Assembly (NCBI RefSeq): GCF_904849725.1
Contig: NC_058524.1
Span: 551,865,763 to 551,929,762 of the forward strand
Source: Hordeum vulgare subsp. vulgare
Lineage: Eukaryota; Streptophyta; Magnoliopsida; Poales; Poaceae
Length of the DNA stretch: 64,000 nucleotides
Reading direction: 5' to 3'
The position numbers were made by a program, and so were the translations under genes. Below the pieces are notes generated by a model. The model saw only the letters and a program-made list of their open reading frames with translations, was not told where the DNA came from and ran no database searches. Shown in pieces: positions 55,110 through 64,000 of the stretch. The first letter of the stretch is position 1. Each line of letters opens with the position of its first letter.

Positions 55110-55268
55110 GGTGGTGTTTCTTTTTAAGGGACTAAACTTTTTTTTAGTCCCAGAGACTAAAGAAAAAAATCCCTTCAATAGAGTCTTTTTTAGACCCTTA
55201 AAGAAAAGTCCCTCCTGTTTTTTTACCTAGGGACTAAAAGAGACTTCCCTAGGTAAAGAAACACCACC
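55110..55268. mobile_element. Tourist-like MITE
   Basis: 159 bp. GGTGGTGTTTCTTT at the left and AAAGAAACACCACC at the right are perfect inverted repeats. TTA at 55107-55109 and 55269-55271 is the duplication. Internal AGGGACTAAA and TTTAGTCCC segments pair, giving a nearly continuous hairpin. Confidence 0.85.
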
Positions 55269-55920
55269 TTATATTATGCCGGTCCTGCTGCTTGGTGTAT
55301 TTTCATTTGTTTTGCAGGGTATCTCGAAGCATGTGACAAAATGTTGTGTCAAAAGCGAAATTCTATTGTATTGAAGTCAAATGGGGTGTCATATTTAACC
55401 AAAATATGTAACATATGACCTATATATGTTTACTTGCTTCAAATATACAACATACAAATATATGCAGGTTATGTTACAAAAATGTATGGCATGACCGCGT
55501 ATGTTCGCATAAAAATAAGTGAGACAAATTAACATGTATGATTGGTGAGGTGTTATGGTTGCATGAATAAATTAGTGCATAAATTATAACTTATGACTAC
55601 ATGTATGACTTGATGATGTGTTATAGTTGCATGAAAATAAAAAAATAAAAATGGGTTCCAACTATTTAAAAACAGAGGATTCTAACTTTTTTTTTTTGAA
55701 TCACATGTGTGTAGATACGTTTAGCGTATGCGTATACTCATTTCAGTATGTACGTAGTTCACACAAAAATATGCAAAACAACTTATGATAGTGAACAGAG
55801 GGAGTACTATTTATTGTCGAGTTCACCGATTAGACAACCACTCTCAAGTTGAGATCATGATAATGAGATGTAATAGATCATAATGCACGATTTATGTTGG
55901 TCATCAACCATTAGTGTGTC
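55269..55920. other. AT-rich stretch with a dispersed repeat copy and possible Stowaway remnant
   Basis: ACAGAGGGAGTA at about 55795 resembles a Stowaway right end, but no matching left end was found. Positions 55807-55901 match the dispersed repeat at 51925-52023. No gene. Confidence 0.4.
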
Positions 55921-56835
55921 GTCCAAGGAGCGTCCTCCCGGCTATTAAAAGTCGTCCGGTGACTAGCAAACCATAGGCACCCCCCCCTTTCCTCACATGT
56001 TCGTGCAGCCACCACATCCCTGTTCGAGCTCGCCATCCACCATTCCATGATGCACGAGCCTGTGACCTGGTACAATCAGCTCTCGGAGGAGTAACGAATG
56101 GAATTCTCCACTGAGGAGCATACGTACCAAATGCAGTATGCGTGGCGGTCGGTGCAGACCCGAGCTTGGAGAGGCTGAGCTCGAAGGAGAGAAGGAGATG
56201 GAGGTTGACCCCGCCGCCTTCATGGACACGGTGACGACATCTTTCTCATCTCATTGGAGGAGGTGGAGGTCCAATTCGCCTTGCGCAAGCGGAGGAGGCA
56301 TATCACCTCGAGGAGGAGGTGTGGCTCAAGGTTGAGTGTGCGTCCACGCTCGCCGTGGTCAAACTCGTCACTGAGAACCGCACGATCCCCGAGTCTCTTG
56401 AGGACGACTGGGTGGTGGCAACGAACTGCCGGTACAATTCCACGATGCCGAGTGGGATCAACCCTTCGCGGAGGGCCCCGATGACAAGTAGACCACCTCA
56501 ATCGCCCAACCACGATCAACCACGAGGCCGACGGCTCTAGCAAGGGGGCCACCGAGCTCTCATCTGGCGATAGTAGGAGCATTTTACTTTTGGTATATGT
56601 TTGACATGTATGTGCAATGTCACACTTGGCTATCTTATGAATGAAAGCATGTATGATCTATGTGTATGTGTTTGTATGGATTTAGAATTTTGGAAAAATA
56701 GGCGCCTTGCTTGGGTGAACAAATGAAGCTTGACCGGCTCGGTCTATGAACACATCCGAACATGCACATGGATAAATGGGGGGCCAAAACAGAACAGTCC
56801 GACTGGAGATGCTCTATTCTTAAACTCTACTAGAA
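55921..56835. other. GC-rich gene-like segment, possible decayed DNA transposon
   Basis: Between GAGCGTCCTCCC (about 55930) and CGACTGGAGATGCTC (about 56813), which may be decayed terminal repeats of the GAGCATCTCC type. The interior has overlapping open frames on both strands (56138-56540). One plus frame reads CASTLAVVKLVTENRTI. No domain recognised. It resembles the fillers of non-autonomous grass DNA transposons but ends and TSD are not convincing. Confidence 0.35.
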
Positions 56836-57069
56836 GCATGAAGGTGCATTATTGTCTATGTAACAAAAGATATGGCTTTGTCAATGGGTCCAAGCTAGGA
56901 TCATTACTTTCAACGATACATTTACTTTCGTTGTTCAATTTTCTTTTTGAAAAACCGGCAATAGCACTGCCTTTTTCTTATAGAAGGAAAGCTGGAACAC
57001 AATTTACAGGAGAGGAGCACGTTTTTAGAGTACGTGGAGAAAACCTGACAACGAGGTAAAAACTAGAGC

Positions 57070-57448
57070 ATACTCAATGAAAGAAAAATCACGCTGCTAA
57101 ATGGCCCCGAAAGCGAGTAAAGAAACCTCGTGTTGTGTCATCTGTTGGCCCGTGAAAACTCGTTTGTTTCTCTCTCTAGATAGCCCAAAGGGTGTAGGTG
57201 ATCCCACCGCTCCGACATTGCCGCACTTGAGATGACTCTTTTACCAAAATCTTGTCCCACCATTCAAAAACAACGCGTGGCTCAAGCAAGAAGACTGACA
57301 TTGAGATACCCTTGTTTTTCCAGATGATCACCTGGTTCCAAACAACGACCGTGAAAGGACAGTCCTTGCAAAGATGGATCGTCATTTCTGAGTGTTGAAG
57401 ACATAGCTGGCACCTTGGGTCATGTGGCCAGACTCGTATAGCCAACAT
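57070..57448 (-). pseudogene. LINE RT zinc-binding domain (zf-RVT) remnant
   Basis: Minus-strand frame at 57176-57448 reads LAIRVWPHDPRCQLCLQHSE, then HLCKDCPFTVVVWNQV and VFEWWDKILV, a typical zf-RVT domain with C-x2-C, H and C. It ends at TYTLWAI with TAG where tryptophan is usual in the family. The frame continues for about 30 codons downstream without the stop. No RT or endonuclease upstream, so it is a fragment of a non-LTR element. Confidence 0.8.
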
Positions 57449-57460
57449 GTCCGTGATCAG

Positions 57461-58352
57461 AATTCTATGATGAGTTTAATTTACAACCCGAACTCTATGA
57501 TGAGTTTAATTTATACAACCCTAAACTATGAAACCGGTTGGATCACACCCTCGAGCTTTCCAAACTAGGCAAATTACCCCTGAATTAGCTCAACGGTGGT
57601 TTGGGTCAATGTGGACAACACGTGGCTGCTTTGACCAAGTCAACAAGTCCGATCAGCAATACACGACAGCTCAGGACATATCTTATTCCTCTCTCTCTTT
57701 ATCTATCTCTCAATTCCCCACTGAAAGGAGTAGAGCGGCGGGATGTGCAAAAAAAAAAAATCCATTTGTGACGGAGAGATAAAAGAAGATTAGAGGATCA
57801 CATGTGGGACCAACAATTATTTTAGTTAACTACCGCTCACTCAAATGACACTAAACATTGACTAGTCAAATGAAGTTCCATCATCTAAGAGGATGCTTGA
57901 ATCCAAGAGACTTATTTTAGTCTGACTAAAAATAGTTTCTTTAAGAGGTTAAAGTTCCAAGCACCCCTGAATAAAGAGAGGCTAAAACTAGTATTGAGAC
58001 TAAATTTTTTTAGTCAAGGATACCCCTACTAAAATGTGGATTAGTCCTCTCTCTCCTCATTTAACTGCTCTCCTTTAACACATGCTAGTTCTGGATTGGA
58101 GGATTTGGAGGATAATAAATACTCATTAACTTGATTTTAGTCTCTTTAGTATTTGGATCCAAGCATGGATGAGGTTAGCAAATTTTAGTCCCACTATGTA
58201 TCCAAGCACCCTCTAAGGGGTTGGCCGGGGTTACCCCTCCTTTTCTAAAAAAAATCATCTAGGAGGTTAATCTAACTGGTATTAATATTGGAGGGTGTAT
58301 TCTAACCGTTTTCATAATTTAGAGTTGTAGATTAAACTGGCCCTAAAGTTGA
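57461..58352. mobile_element. Long-TIR MITE (possibly MULE-type), hosting another MITE
   Basis: Left TTTAATTTATACAACCC, ACTATGAAACCGGTTGG and ACACCCTC are mirrored at the right as GGGTGTATTCTAACCG, TTTCATAATTTAG and GTTGTAGATTAAAC, giving inverted repeats of about 90-100 bp. The first 28 bp at the left are tandemly duplicated. The MITE at 57889-58213 lies inside. TSD not identified, so the superfamily is uncertain. Confidence 0.6.
57889..58213. mobile_element. Tourist-like MITE nested in the long-TIR element
   Basis: 325 bp, starting GAGGATGCTTGAATCCA and ending TGTATCCAAGCACCCTC, flanked by TAA at 57886-57888 and 58214-58216. Internal TTAGTCTGACTAAA and TTTAGTC motifs pair as in related grass MITEs. 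Confidence 0.85.
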
Positions 58353-58417
58353 GTGTTAAAATATGCACTTCTCTCATACAGAGAATACACCGAATCTTGT
58401 TTGGACAGTGCTCTGCG

Positions 58418-58962
58418 TCGGCGCGCCGGCCGAATCGTTCGGCCGGCCGCGCGCGGGCCACCTGATCCGTCAGCTGTACGCCGGCCGCATCGTTAGATCT
58501 TCATGCAGTATTATTGTCTTGATGCAACAAATTTTGTTCACGATACAGCAATTTTCGTCCATGGTTGCAACAAAAATATAATTGTAGCAAAAAAATATCA
58601 ACGTGGTCGTAACAAAAAAACGAAGCTGATGATGCGTGGTAGCAAAATGAAAATAGGTTGTAGCAAAACAATCCGGTGAACTCAGGTTGCAACTCTGACG
58701 AACGTGTATGCAATTTTTTTAGTGAACGGTTGCAGCAAGAAATGATACCGGTTGTAGCAAAAAATTAACACGGTTGTAGCAAAAAACACCGGTTGTAGCA
58801 AAAAATCCGACGAACTGAGGTTGCAACCAAACGTATATGTAGCTTTTTTAGTGAAGAAATGTAGCAAATTTGGACACCGGTTGTAGCAAATGTTGCATGG
58901 CCGTACGCGCGGGTCAGGCGCGAGACGCGTGGACAGCAAGCGCCAGTCTGCCGGCGCACCGA
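58418..58962. mobile_element. TIR-bounded repeat element with a GGTTGTAGCAAAAAA array
   Basis: TCGGCGCGCCGGC at the left and GCCGGCGCACCGA at the right pair at 12 of 13 positions. The left end has a perfect hairpin GCCGGCCGAA-TCG-TTCGGCCGGC (58425-58447). Inside there are about nine copies of a motif close to CGGTTGTAGCAAAAAAT (58563-58890) and two larger units (58670-58725 and 58805-58855) starting TCCGRYGAACT. No TSD found and no ORF. Class unknown. Confidence 0.5.
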
Positions 58963-59524
58963 AGGGAAATGTTTCCCAATTGCAAAAGAGAACGATAGAC
59001 ATAAATGACATAGCTAGAATAGAGATTTAGAGACAACTATAAGAAGAAAAGCGGTTGCATAACTAAAAAAACTGACCGAGGTCCACCAACATGTGCGCAT
59101 TGATGCAACACGAACCCATTGGATAAAGCCGGATCGTACGTTGCCCACGCGACCGACGGGACGCGCGGCCGGTCGTCCGGCTTTGAACGTTTCCCATCTT
59201 GTTTAAATGGTTACAATAATAATTGTAGATGCGCTATCCACTGTTTTCATTCTAAGTCTCTAACTTTTGCAAATGTCCATTGTCTCTAACACTTCAAACA
59301 AAATTACTCATCTACTATTACATGTAATGCATTATCGTGCGTTGCGTAGCTGCACCCAGCCTATTGTCGGAGCTGACGGCCAGCTGCATCAAAACATTCA
59401 GCGTCGTTCGCGCCATAGATTTCCCATTTTCTAATAGATCTTGTCATCTAAATTCCACATTGCATGAAACTGGAGCCAATTTTCATTGTAAATTATTTTG
59501 TATTAACCTGCAATCATTTTCGCA
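58963..59524. other. Unannotated stretch
   Basis: Includes a GC-rich patch at 59120-59185 (GCCGGATCG to GGTCGTCCGGC) similar in composition to the ends of the preceding element. No gene recognised. Confidence 0.35.
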
Positions 59525-59745
59525 TCCAAGAGCACACATGAACAAGAATTTTGGATCCAACAAACAATAAAAAGAATGTTTTGGATAAAAGAAGCATGAA
59601 TAAGAATTTCAGATCCAACCAACATGAATATAATGTTTTGATCCAAGAAGCATGAACAAGAATTGCGGATCTGAGCTCACTGAGGCTCCAAGAAAGCACG
59701 TACAACATACTTTTTTTAATCTGAGCTCACTGAGGACCCAACAAT
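59525..59745 (+). repeat. 57-bp minisatellite
   Basis: About two and a half units containing CATGAACAAGAATTT, GGATCCAAC and AATGTTTTGG, starting near 59525, 59583 and 59640. It is followed by two copies of ATCTGAGCTCACTGAGG at about 59668 and 59719. Confidence 0.65.
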
Positions 59746-60736
59746 TATGAACAACACCCAAATACCAATTAATTCAACAAATCAAAAGATCAATTTACAT
59801 AAATTAGAAGGTCGAATGTCCATAAAGGCAAACTTTTACCGACCATCATGGGTTAATGGTGATTTTGCCTAGGCCAACCACCCAATGTGACCCATGATGA
59901 CATCATTACCAGACCCATGATGACAACACGTACCTGGCAACTCTTGCAGATGGAAAGATGGCACCCAAAGGTCACCGGGCCCTAGTTTCATCGGTCCATA
60001 AGATGCCAGTTAGGTTTGCACGCTCCATCTGTGGAGAAGATACAGTGAAGGTTGACGGAGATAAGTTGATTTCTTTGCTATGCTGTCCACATATTCATGT
60101 TGTTCCACTAGGTAATATGTCTTCGTTCTAGCAACACATGTGGTTGGCCTTGTGATGAGCTTCAAGCTTGAACGGAGATCCCTTCCCTCTGCTTCTCTTT
60201 CCTACCGAATATTAATATGTTATTATGGTCTATTGTAACCATGTCACCATATTTCTAATCTTTACTGTCGAGGTCTGGTTAGTGAGCTCCCTACGGCATG
60301 GAAAGGAAGGTCCTTCTTATTTATTATCAGAATTCAGTTGTGATGTGTGATGCTCACTTTTAAGGTCCCTCTCCAAGTGTTTGGAACTCTAAAGCCTGAA
60401 AGGACGTCGGCCCGTGGGATGTCACGTGACATAGCAGGCAACCGATGTGTAATATCATCTAGGAGACTAGGACTATGATCGTATGACCACTTTGCTAACA
60501 TGTTTCATTTGTCTCACTTGGTGTAGCAAATGACCTTGTGGCCTAGCATGTGTACTCTCTATCTCGTACATCCATATTAAGAAAATCTTTAATAGATGGT
60601 GTATTTTATATCACATAAAGGGCTTGATGTAGAATTTACATCACAAAAAGGGCAAACTTCAACACACGATGTATAATAGATGATGAAAAGCTAGTACCCC
60701 AATAGATGATGTAAAACCAGTTGAAATGCTACATCA
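59746..60736. other. Unannotated stretch left of the CACTA element
   Basis: No gene recognised. The last 150 bases (60585-60735) have several short direct and inverted copies of TAGATGATGTA and TTACATCAC, possibly a decayed MITE into which the CACTA element inserted. Confidence 0.4.
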
Positions 60737-60910
60737 CACTAGTGGAAAACGGGCCTTTGGCCTCGACCCTTTAGTCCTGGCCTCCATCTGGGCCGGGACT
60801 AAAGGCCCAGCCACGTCGCCCCAAAATCGCAATGCCGTCCACGAGGCTTTGGTTCCGGCCCGTAAGTAGCCTTTAGTCCCGGTTTGTGTCTCAAACCGGG
60901 ACTAAAGGGC
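60737..60910. repeat. CACTA terminus and subterminal hairpin
   Basis: The perfect inverted repeat CTTTAGTCCCGGTTTG (60871-60886) and CAAACCGGGACTAAAG (60892-60907) is separated by five bases. Further copies of the ACTAAAGG core occur at 60768-60806. Such motifs are transposase binding sites in CACTA elements. Confidence 0.8.
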
Positions 60911-60951
60911 TACGCGGTGTGCAGCCCACATGCGCGCCACCGTCCTCTGCC

Positions 60952-60959
60952 TATATATT
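60952..60959 (+). promoter_or_regulatory. Probable TATA box of the first CACTA gene
   Basis: TATATATT lies about 300 bp before the ATG at 61259, followed by a pyrimidine-rich leader. Confidence 0.5.
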
Positions 60960-61258
60960 GGCCACAACCCCCCTCTCCCCTCTTCCTTGCATTTTTCTTG
61001 GATGGAAGAGTGTAGGTGTGTGCTAGCTCTCCATTTTTCTTGGATGCACTAGAGGTGTTTGTTGAAATGTGTGTTAGAGCGATGCCGCTTCAGTTCACCG
61101 AACACAACTACGATATGAGATGCCCGAGCCACGCTTAAACCTCTTCCTCTTTATTTCTACTTATTCTAAAAGGTTAGCAACTATATTTCCTCGTTTAGAC
61201 CGTGCGGTACTAATTTTTAGGATCGTGATTGTATTTGATATACTGTCGTATAACGCAG

Positions 61259-61519
61259 ATGAGCCATCCATGGATGTACGGTGATCGACGCACAGCCGCT
61301 TACAGAGAAGGCGTGCATTCTTTTCGATATGCAGCCGATGCGAACAAGCATGGTGGTGGCTATATGTTTTGTCCATGTGTTGAATGTCGGAATGAGAAGG
61401 ATTACAGTTCCTCAAGAGTCATTCAGAGCCACCTGCTTCGGTCCGGTTTTATGTCGGGCTATAATGTTTGGACCAAGTACGGAGAAAGAGGGGTTATGAT
61501 GGAAGACGAGGAGTATTAG
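61259..61519 (+). pseudogene. CACTA transposase-associated N-terminal domain, truncated TNP2
   Basis: ATG follows an intron-like acceptor (TATAACGCAG). The 86-codon frame reads MSHPWMYGDRRTAAYREGV, then MFCPCVECRNEKDY and LLRSGFMSGYNVWTKYGE, the transposase-associated domain that opens TNP2 proteins of CACTA elements (zinc-binding cysteines C-x-C-x2-C are visible). In full elements, the acidic segment after GERGVMMED leads to the catalytic TNP2 domain over several hundred residues. Here the frame stops at EDEEY and no catalytic domain follows within 700 bp, so the gene has been cut by a deletion. It could encode a DNA-binding fragment only. Confidence 0.8.
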
Positions 61520-62159
61520 TGATGCTATATGTATGATAGTATTCGAGGAGTATTAATAATAATATTCGACGATGTACGGACACAAGAGATGATGTAGTTT
61601 TGCTTATAATTGAATGCATGCTAATTTTAATACTACTTTATTTTACGATTTGGTTTTGCTTATTGAATGCTCAAATTGGAAAAGTAATCCTACTTTGAAT
61701 ACTAAAATTAGAGAGCACTATGCAAAAATCTAGGAGTCCCGGGTGGAGCCACGACCCGGGACTAAAGTTGTTTTGGAACGGAGTTCTTGATAGAATAATT
61801 CTTTTTTGGTACAAAGTTCAACAAAGTCCTTCCAAATAGCGATATTCGGATGGCTCTTTTTGAACTGCGTACCAAAAAGCTAATTATCCTATTCGGGATT
61901 CCGTTACAAAACAACTTTATAAAGCTTCATAGCATCATGCTCCTATTACTACTAGGTAATGATGAAGTCATGGCTTTCTTGAATCCTTTGACACTAGACA
62001 ATGTGACATATAGAAGGGTAGATGAGATCAGGAAAAATAGGATCATTTTCTACACATCTAGAATGTCGCCATTTTGTTAAATCCTTAAAGGTTAAGAGAA
62101 TCCGTTAGACATATTTTAGAGTTTAGGTTCTAGCCAAGACCCGGGACTAAAGGTCCTCC
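61520..62159. other. CACTA spacer with internal subterminal-type repeats
   Basis: The hairpin AGTCCCGGGT (61735-61744) and ACCCGGGACT (61754-61763), then GACCCGGGACTAAAGG at about 62138, repeat the subterminal motif deep within the element. A 76-codon plus frame (61850-62080) has no domain. The spacer ends at a TATA-like sequence. Confidence 0.6.
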
Positions 62160-62167
62160 TATATAAA
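62160..62167 (+). promoter_or_regulatory. Probable TATA box of the TNPA-like gene
   Basis: TATATAAA, 20 bases after a subterminal-type motif and 81 bases before the probable first coding ATG at 62248. Confidence 0.5.
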
Positions 62168-62247
62168 ACGACACTTCGAAGTTTCCAACCCCTCTTATAT
62201 AGTTTGTTAGTTTATTAGTTAATCAAATGTCTGGTTTTTGCAGAACT

Positions 62248-64000
62248 ATGGATCCACATATCAGGAACCTCGAAGAGGAAGAACTTCTCGAAGATATAAT
62301 CAAAGACGGCCCCAACGTTGAACCAGCTGAATCTCCGTCGTCATATCTAAACCCCTTCGGATATGGAATGGAGGTCGACCGACACGAAGATGAATCCGAT
62401 GGGGCAGGAGATAGGTCCAATGACGGAGAAGGTGATAGCTCCACTGATGGAGAAGCCGGTGGAGAAGCCGGTGGAGAAATAATAAAGTCCGACGAGGTAT
62501 ACATAAGAAGTTCGACAATCACTTGTAATATGTGAAAAATATTGGAGATAGCTCTATATTGTATACATATACATTCATTTGACGAATGTTTCTCCCTCTT
62601 AGGCCTCCACATCGAGCAAAGCTACGAAACGAGGCCCGACTAAAAAGTTGGATGCACGGACGCATTACACCTTTGAGGTGATATTGCCTACGGGCGAACC
62701 CAAGCTTCCTAAGAATGCTGCTGACACATTCAAGAAGCAATGCGGAGTTCTCGTTAGGGATCACGTCCCGATCAACGTTCGGGAGTGGAACAAGCGCAAA
62801 GGGGCAGCCGATAGTGACTATGTCGCCGAAAGGTACAAAGATAATCTTTGGAATGATCTCATGTCACATTTCAACCTGCCAAAATGTGAGAATGAAGAGC
62901 CGCAAAAAAACTGAGGGCCAAAGTCAAGCAGTGGACTGTAAAGAAGATGGCCGAACTGTTCCGTAGCTGGAAGAAGAAGCTATGGAAAAACTATCGGAAG
63001 ACAAAGAAAGTGCCAGTATTCGAGGGGTATCTAGCCAAGTAGGCGAATCACTGGAAGGCATTTCAAGAGTACAAGGAGTCAGAAGATGCCAAGGCATTAT
63101 CAGAAAAGAACAAGAAAAATGCCGACAAGAAGAAATATCACCACACGCTGGGGCCAGGGGGCTATGAGACTGCCATCCCAAAGTGGGATAAGAAAGAGCA
63201 AGATCTGCTAGCTAAAGGCATCATACCTGAACCCATCCGTGATGAGTGGGAATTGAGAGCAAGAAATTGGTTCCTTGCGCATGGTGGTTCGTACGACGAA
63301 GAAACAGGGGACCTCATCTGCAGTGACGGTCTTAGGATACCCAGGGAGAATTGGAAAAAGATAGTGAAAGAAATTAAGGAGGGAAAAAGATAGTTCATTG
63401 CAGATAGAGAGAAAGATTTGCTCACACTGGTCCTCGGCAATGACGAACATGGAGGACGAACGCGAGGCTTCGGTCCTTCTTACCCGTGGTGGCTTGGGTT
63501 TTCCAGAGACCAAGACACTTACAGAAGCCGAGCGAGAGCAAAGAAGCAATAGCAGGATGAGGAGAATGACAAGTTCAACCAGTTGCTTGCCAGGCTTAAC
63601 GAGCAACAGAAGCAGATCGATGAGCTTAGAGGAGTAGCGTGCTAGGAAGATCCTGCACTCGATATTACCGGCGCCCCATCTAAGCAGAAAAGCAGCGTGG
63701 CTGAATCTGAGGCCCCGCCCGACGATAAGAATGATAGAGGGCGGTCCCGGCTACCCCGTGGATGGAATCAAGGAGTCAACATCATGTGAACTCCATCAGA
63801 AATTCAAGAACATATCCATGAAGGTGGCCGTCGGACAAGCTTTACCTTCTGGCCCTGATGCACGTTGGCATGGCCGTGAGATTCCAGCTGGCTTTGCTAA
63901 AGTCGGGGTGGATGAAATCATGGCGGGGTTTCATGATATGGAGCTCGACATAGCTGGACCCGAAGATGAGAGGACACTCGGAGAAGTACTGGGTGGAGTC
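62248..64000 (+). pseudogene. CACTA TNPA-like gene (Transposase_24 type), broken
   Basis: Exon 1 is 62248-62496 (MDPHIRNLEEEELLED, acidic, with GGEAGGE repeats). An intron at 62497-62602 has GT...AG ends and phase 0. Exon 2 starts ASTSSKATKRGPTKKLD and continues in frame with TFEVILPTGEPKLPKNA and NVREWNKRKG. A run of seven A at 62904-62910 carries a one-base loss. The next frame reads LFRSWKKKLWKNYRK, GPGGYETAIPKWDKKE, NWFLAHGG and HGGRTRGFGPSYPWW, all typical of plant En/Spm Transposase_24 proteins, with TAG at 63040, 63391, 63550 and 63643. A further frame change near 63745 leads to YPVDGIKE and to the window end. TNPA-like proteins bind subterminal repeats; this copy cannot make a full product. 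Confidence 0.85.

Larger units (their letters stand above)
60737..64000 (+). mobile_element. CACTA (En/Spm-type) DNA transposon, left part
   Basis: Starts CACTAGTGGAAAACGGGCC, a typical grass CACTA end, after TCA (possible 3-bp duplication). Subterminal copies of CCTTTAGTCC and GGGACTAAAGG follow to 60910. Two gene regions of the expected type lie inside, a TNP2-associated exon and a TNPA/Transposase_24-like gene. The right end is outside the window. Confidence 0.9.

Noticed and set aside
55790..55810. Stowaway MITE right end (ACAGAGGGAGTA)
   Set aside because: No matching left terminus or TA-flanked partner could be found upstream.
58563..58890. Regular-looking short repeats that could suggest a CRISPR array
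   Set aside because: Repeats are 16-18 bp, imperfect and irregularly spaced, and the DNA is clearly plant transposon sequence.

Overview
This window is eukaryotic repeat DNA from a large grass genome, most likely Triticeae (wheat, Aegilops, barley or rye). The evidence is BARE-1/Angela-type copia LTRs, Athila-lineage gypsy LTRs with a tRNA-Asp-type primer site, a Stowaway MITE with the CTCCCTCCGT terminus, several TAA/TTA-flanked Harbinger/Tourist-type elements and a CACTA transposon. I see no host protein-coding gene, no rRNA and no bacterial feature. Family names are from memory of conserved termini and were not checked by search.

Layout. (1) 1-1958: unannotated flank plus a non-autonomous Harbinger-like transposon (738-1933) carrying a gene-like minus-strand segment. 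(2) 1959-26247: element A, a minus-strand Athila-lineage gypsy retrotransposon with TSD CCCAC. Inside its integrase lies element B (5823-20193, plus strand, TSD ATCAC), a related gypsy element with only gag and protease and three LTR copies. Inside B lies element H (12779-17120, minus strand, TSD TGAAC), an internally deleted Angela copy. (3) 26253-28030: flank with a LINE-like RNase H remnant on the minus strand. (4) 28031-50239: element C, a decayed copia element. It is interrupted by D (29310-34676, a very long solo-LTR-like insertion) and by E (35097-47027, a decayed Angela element), which itself contains two solo LTRs, F (41184-42843) and G (45051-46644). (5) 50240-60736: a patchwork of small DNA transposons and MITEs, a LINE zinc-binding remnant and minisatellites. 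(6) 60737-64000: the left part of a CACTA transposon, with a truncated TNP2-type N-terminal exon and a broken TNPA/Transposase_24-type gene, running off the window.

How it fits together. Every coding region is transposon-derived and every recognisable enzyme is broken. All three reverse transcriptases have lost one aspartate of the catalytic pair. The integrases of A and C have lost catalytic aspartates, B never shows a pol gene, and the CACTA transposase is truncated. Many in-frame stops look like C-to-T (or G-to-A) changes, as expected in methylated repeats.

The most interesting structural signals are: B sitting inside a probable autonomous partner (A) with which it shares PBS, PPT, LTR terminus and part of the LTR body; primer-binding-site copies trapped inside the LTRs of B; LTRs in B and E that are flanked as 3' LTR on one side and 5' LTR on the other; and a GC-rich inverted-repeat module shared by several otherwise different LTR families.
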